From contig NZ_CAKRAS010000005.1 in assembly GCF_934295145.1 (NCBI RefSeq), forward strand, positions 1 to 64,000: a stretch of 64,000 nt of DNA, written 5' to 3'. Within the stretch, counting starts at the first letter, position 1. The number at the start of each line of letters is the position of its first letter. This document shows positions 62,650 to 64,000 of this stretch, one piece after another. The DNA comes from an uncultured Eubacterium sp. GTDB lineage: Bacteria > Bacillota > Clostridia > Lachnospirales > Lachnospiraceae. The translations under genes and the position numbers were made by a program. Below the pieces are notes generated by a model. It was given only the letters and a program-made list of their open reading frames with translations, searched no databases and was not told where the DNA came from.

Positions 62650-63414
62650 ATGACAAAAGTAATTATGAATGGATGCAATGGACATATGGGACATGTGATC
62701 AGTGCTCTGTGTGAGAAAGATCCGGAGATCGAGATTGTAGCAGGTATTGATATCAATACAGAGCAGCGCTACGGTTATCCGGTATTTGCAAATATTACAG
62801 ATTGTGACGTTAAGGCAGATGCTATCATCGATTTTTCCCATGTCAGCTGCATTGACGCACTAATGGCATACAGCGTGGAGCGTCAGATCCCGGTGGTTGT
62901 ATGTACTACAGGACTTTCCACAGAGCAGGATGCATTATTAAAAACATCCAGTGAGAAAGTGGCTGTATTAAAATCAGCAAACATGTCTCTTGGTGTAAAT
63001 ACCTTAATGGAGCTTCTTCAGACTGCAGCAAAAGTACTGGCACCGGCCGGATTTGATATGGAGATCGTGGAGAAACATCACAATCAGAAACTGGATGCAC
63101 CGAGTGGAACAGCCATTGCACTGGCGGATTCCATGAACGAGGCATTAGATGAGGCATATTCTTACAAATATGACCGTTCCCAGGAGCGTAAAAAACGTGA
63201 TAAATACGAGATTGGCATTCAGGCCGTTCGCGGTGGAAATATCGTTGGTGAGCATGAGGTGATCTTTGCGGGAACAGATGAAGTCATAACATTCAAACAC
63301 ACTGCATATTCCAAAGCCATCTTTGGCAAGGGGGCCATTGAGGCTGCAAAATACCTGGCAGGAAAACCGGCCGGATTTTACGGAATGGCAGATGTGATCA
63401 AAAGTGCATCATAA
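62650..63414 (+). CDS. dapB: 4-hydroxy-tetrahydrodipicolinate reductase
   Basis: A 254-residue NAD(P)H-dependent reductase. N-terminal Rossmann motif MNGCNGHMGHVI, FSHVSCIDAL, VVCTTGLS, the catalytic EKHHNQKLDAPSGTA segment and AVRGGNIVGEHEVIFAG are typical. It acts directly after DapA and supplies tetrahydrodipicolinate to DapL. Ribosome site ACGGAGGAAG. Confidence 0.97.
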   Translation: MTKVIMNGCNGHMGHVISALCEKDPEIEIVAGIDINTEQRYGYPVFANITDCDVKADAIIDFSHVSCIDALMAYSVERQIPVVVCTTGLSTEQDALLKTSSEKVAVLKSANMSLGVNTLMELLQTAAKVLAPAGFDMEIVEKHHNQKLDAPSGTAIALADSMNEALDEAYSYKYDRSQERKKRDKYEIGIQAVRGGNIVGEHEVIFAGTDEVITFKHTAYSKAIFGKGAIEAAKYLAGKPAGFYGMADVIKSAS

Positions 63415-63483
63415 AGCAAAAGCGAATTGCGAATGTCCGCTTTGCATTATGTGGTTAGAATAATATAAGGGGGATTACCAGAC

Positions 63484-64000
63484 ATGAAAAATGCAGATAT
63501 TAAGTATCTGAAAGTACTGGCAACACAATATCCAAACATTGCGGCAGCGGCAACAGAAATCGTCAATCTGAAGGCAATCTTGAGTCTGCCAAAGGCAACT
63601 GAGCATTTCATCACGGACGTTCATGGGGAGTATGAGCAGTTCCGCCATGTCATGTGTAACGGTTCCGGTGCCGTACAGCGAAAAATTGAAGATGAGTTTG
63701 GAAGTTCTCTGGGCATTCCGGAGAAGCGTACACTGGCAACACTGATCTATTATCCGGAGCTGAAGATCAAGCAGATCGAGGGTAAGCTGACGATGAGAGA
63801 AAATCTGGAAGACTGGTATAAAGTGACGATTTTCCGTCTGATCCGTGTATGTAAAAATGCGTCATCAAAATATACACGTTCCAAAGTGCGCAAATCATTA
63901 CCGAAGGATTTTGCGTATATTATCGAAGAACTGATGACGGGAAGACCGGACGTAGCAGATCAGGAAGCTTATTATAATGAAATTATCAATTCTGTTATCC
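63484..64000 (+). CDS. fbp: fructose-1,6-bisphosphatase class III, N-terminal part (runs off the window)
   Basis: The first 172 codons of a Firmicute-type Fbp, the gluconeogenic phosphatase with a metallophosphoesterase fold. The reading frame from ATG 63484 (AAGGGGG site) gives KYLKVLATQYPNIAAAATEI, then LPKATEHFITDVHGEYEQFR with the D-x-H-x-E metal motif, and NGSGAVQRKIEDEFG. Full-length members have about 640-670 residues, so most of the gene lies beyond the right edge. Confidence 0.95.
   Translation, partial: MKNADIKYLKVLATQYPNIAAAATEIVNLKAILSLPKATEHFITDVHGEYEQFRHVMCNGSGAVQRKIEDEFGSSLGIPEKRTLATLIYYPELKIKQIEGKLTMRENLEDWYKVTIFRLIRVCKNASSKYTRSKVRKSLPKDFAYIIEELMTGRPDVADQEAYYNEIINSVI

Noticed and set aside
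63415..63483. GC-rich hairpin-like sequence between dapB and fbp as a terminator
   Set aside because: The stem is imperfect and has no following T-run, so I did not list it.

Overview
The window looks like a chromosomal segment of a spore-forming gut Firmicute, most likely family Lachnospiraceae. The grounds are moderate-to-low GC, strong AGGAGG-type ribosome sites, SpoVAD/SpoVAE, a lysine pathway using LL-diaminopimelate aminotransferase (DapL), class III fructose-bisphosphatase, a GlnA-ANTAR pair, and secreted proteins with long arrays of ~22-residue 'GWW' wall-binding repeats. I cannot fix the genus from sequence alone.

Layout. (1) 1-3.4 kb, minus strand: a thiamine-precursor ABC uptake operon (thiamine-binding protein, ThiX, ThiY, ThiZ) behind a TPP riboswitch with an intrinsic terminator. 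(2) 3.4-6.5 kb: a scrambled gene remnant, then an AT-rich pair, GT-C membrane glycosyltransferase plus GtrB-like transferase. (3) 6.5-8.2 kb, minus strand: a frame-broken metallophosphoesterase with GWW repeats. (4) 8.5-36.4 kb, plus strand: a large surface-polysaccharide locus. It has two Wzz-like, two Wzy-like and two Wzx-like proteins, many glycosyltransferases, O-acetyltransferases, a TagB/F-like glycerophosphotransferase, and an unusual decoration module: two LicD phosphotransferases, a class V aminotransferase, a TagD cytidylyltransferase fused to a Gfo/Idh/MocA-like domain, a LicC-LicA fusion, a second LicC and a BCCT choline transporter. No priming sugar-phosphate transferase and no Wze-type tyrosine kinase is present. 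(5) 36.5-47.5 kb: four secreted GWW-repeat enzymes (L,D-transpeptidase, SASA-type esterase, GH25 muramidase, GH73-like glucosaminidase) and one membrane acyltransferase. (6) 47.6-64 kb: housekeeping genes: a sugar nucleotidyltransferase, spoVAD-spoVAE, a small lipoprotein, guaB, an orphan eukaryote-type hisA, glnA with an ANTAR regulator, dapF, dapL, typA, a two-OB-fold SSB-like protein, a corrinoid adenosyltransferase, lysine riboswitch-dapA-dapB, and the start of fbp.

How the genes may work together. Choline enters through the BCCT carrier, is phosphorylated by the LicA domain, activated to CDP-choline by LicC domains, and transferred by LicD proteins to a glycan built and exported by the Wzx/Wzy sets. 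The TagD-fusion/aminotransferase pair plausibly supplies a second CDP-activated substituent. The GWW arrays recall choline-binding modules, so the secreted enzymes just downstream may dock on the phosphocholine-bearing polymer. That link is inference. Aspartate-semialdehyde-to-meso-DAP chemistry is complete in the window (DapA, DapB, DapL, DapF), with DapA-DapB under lysine-riboswitch control.
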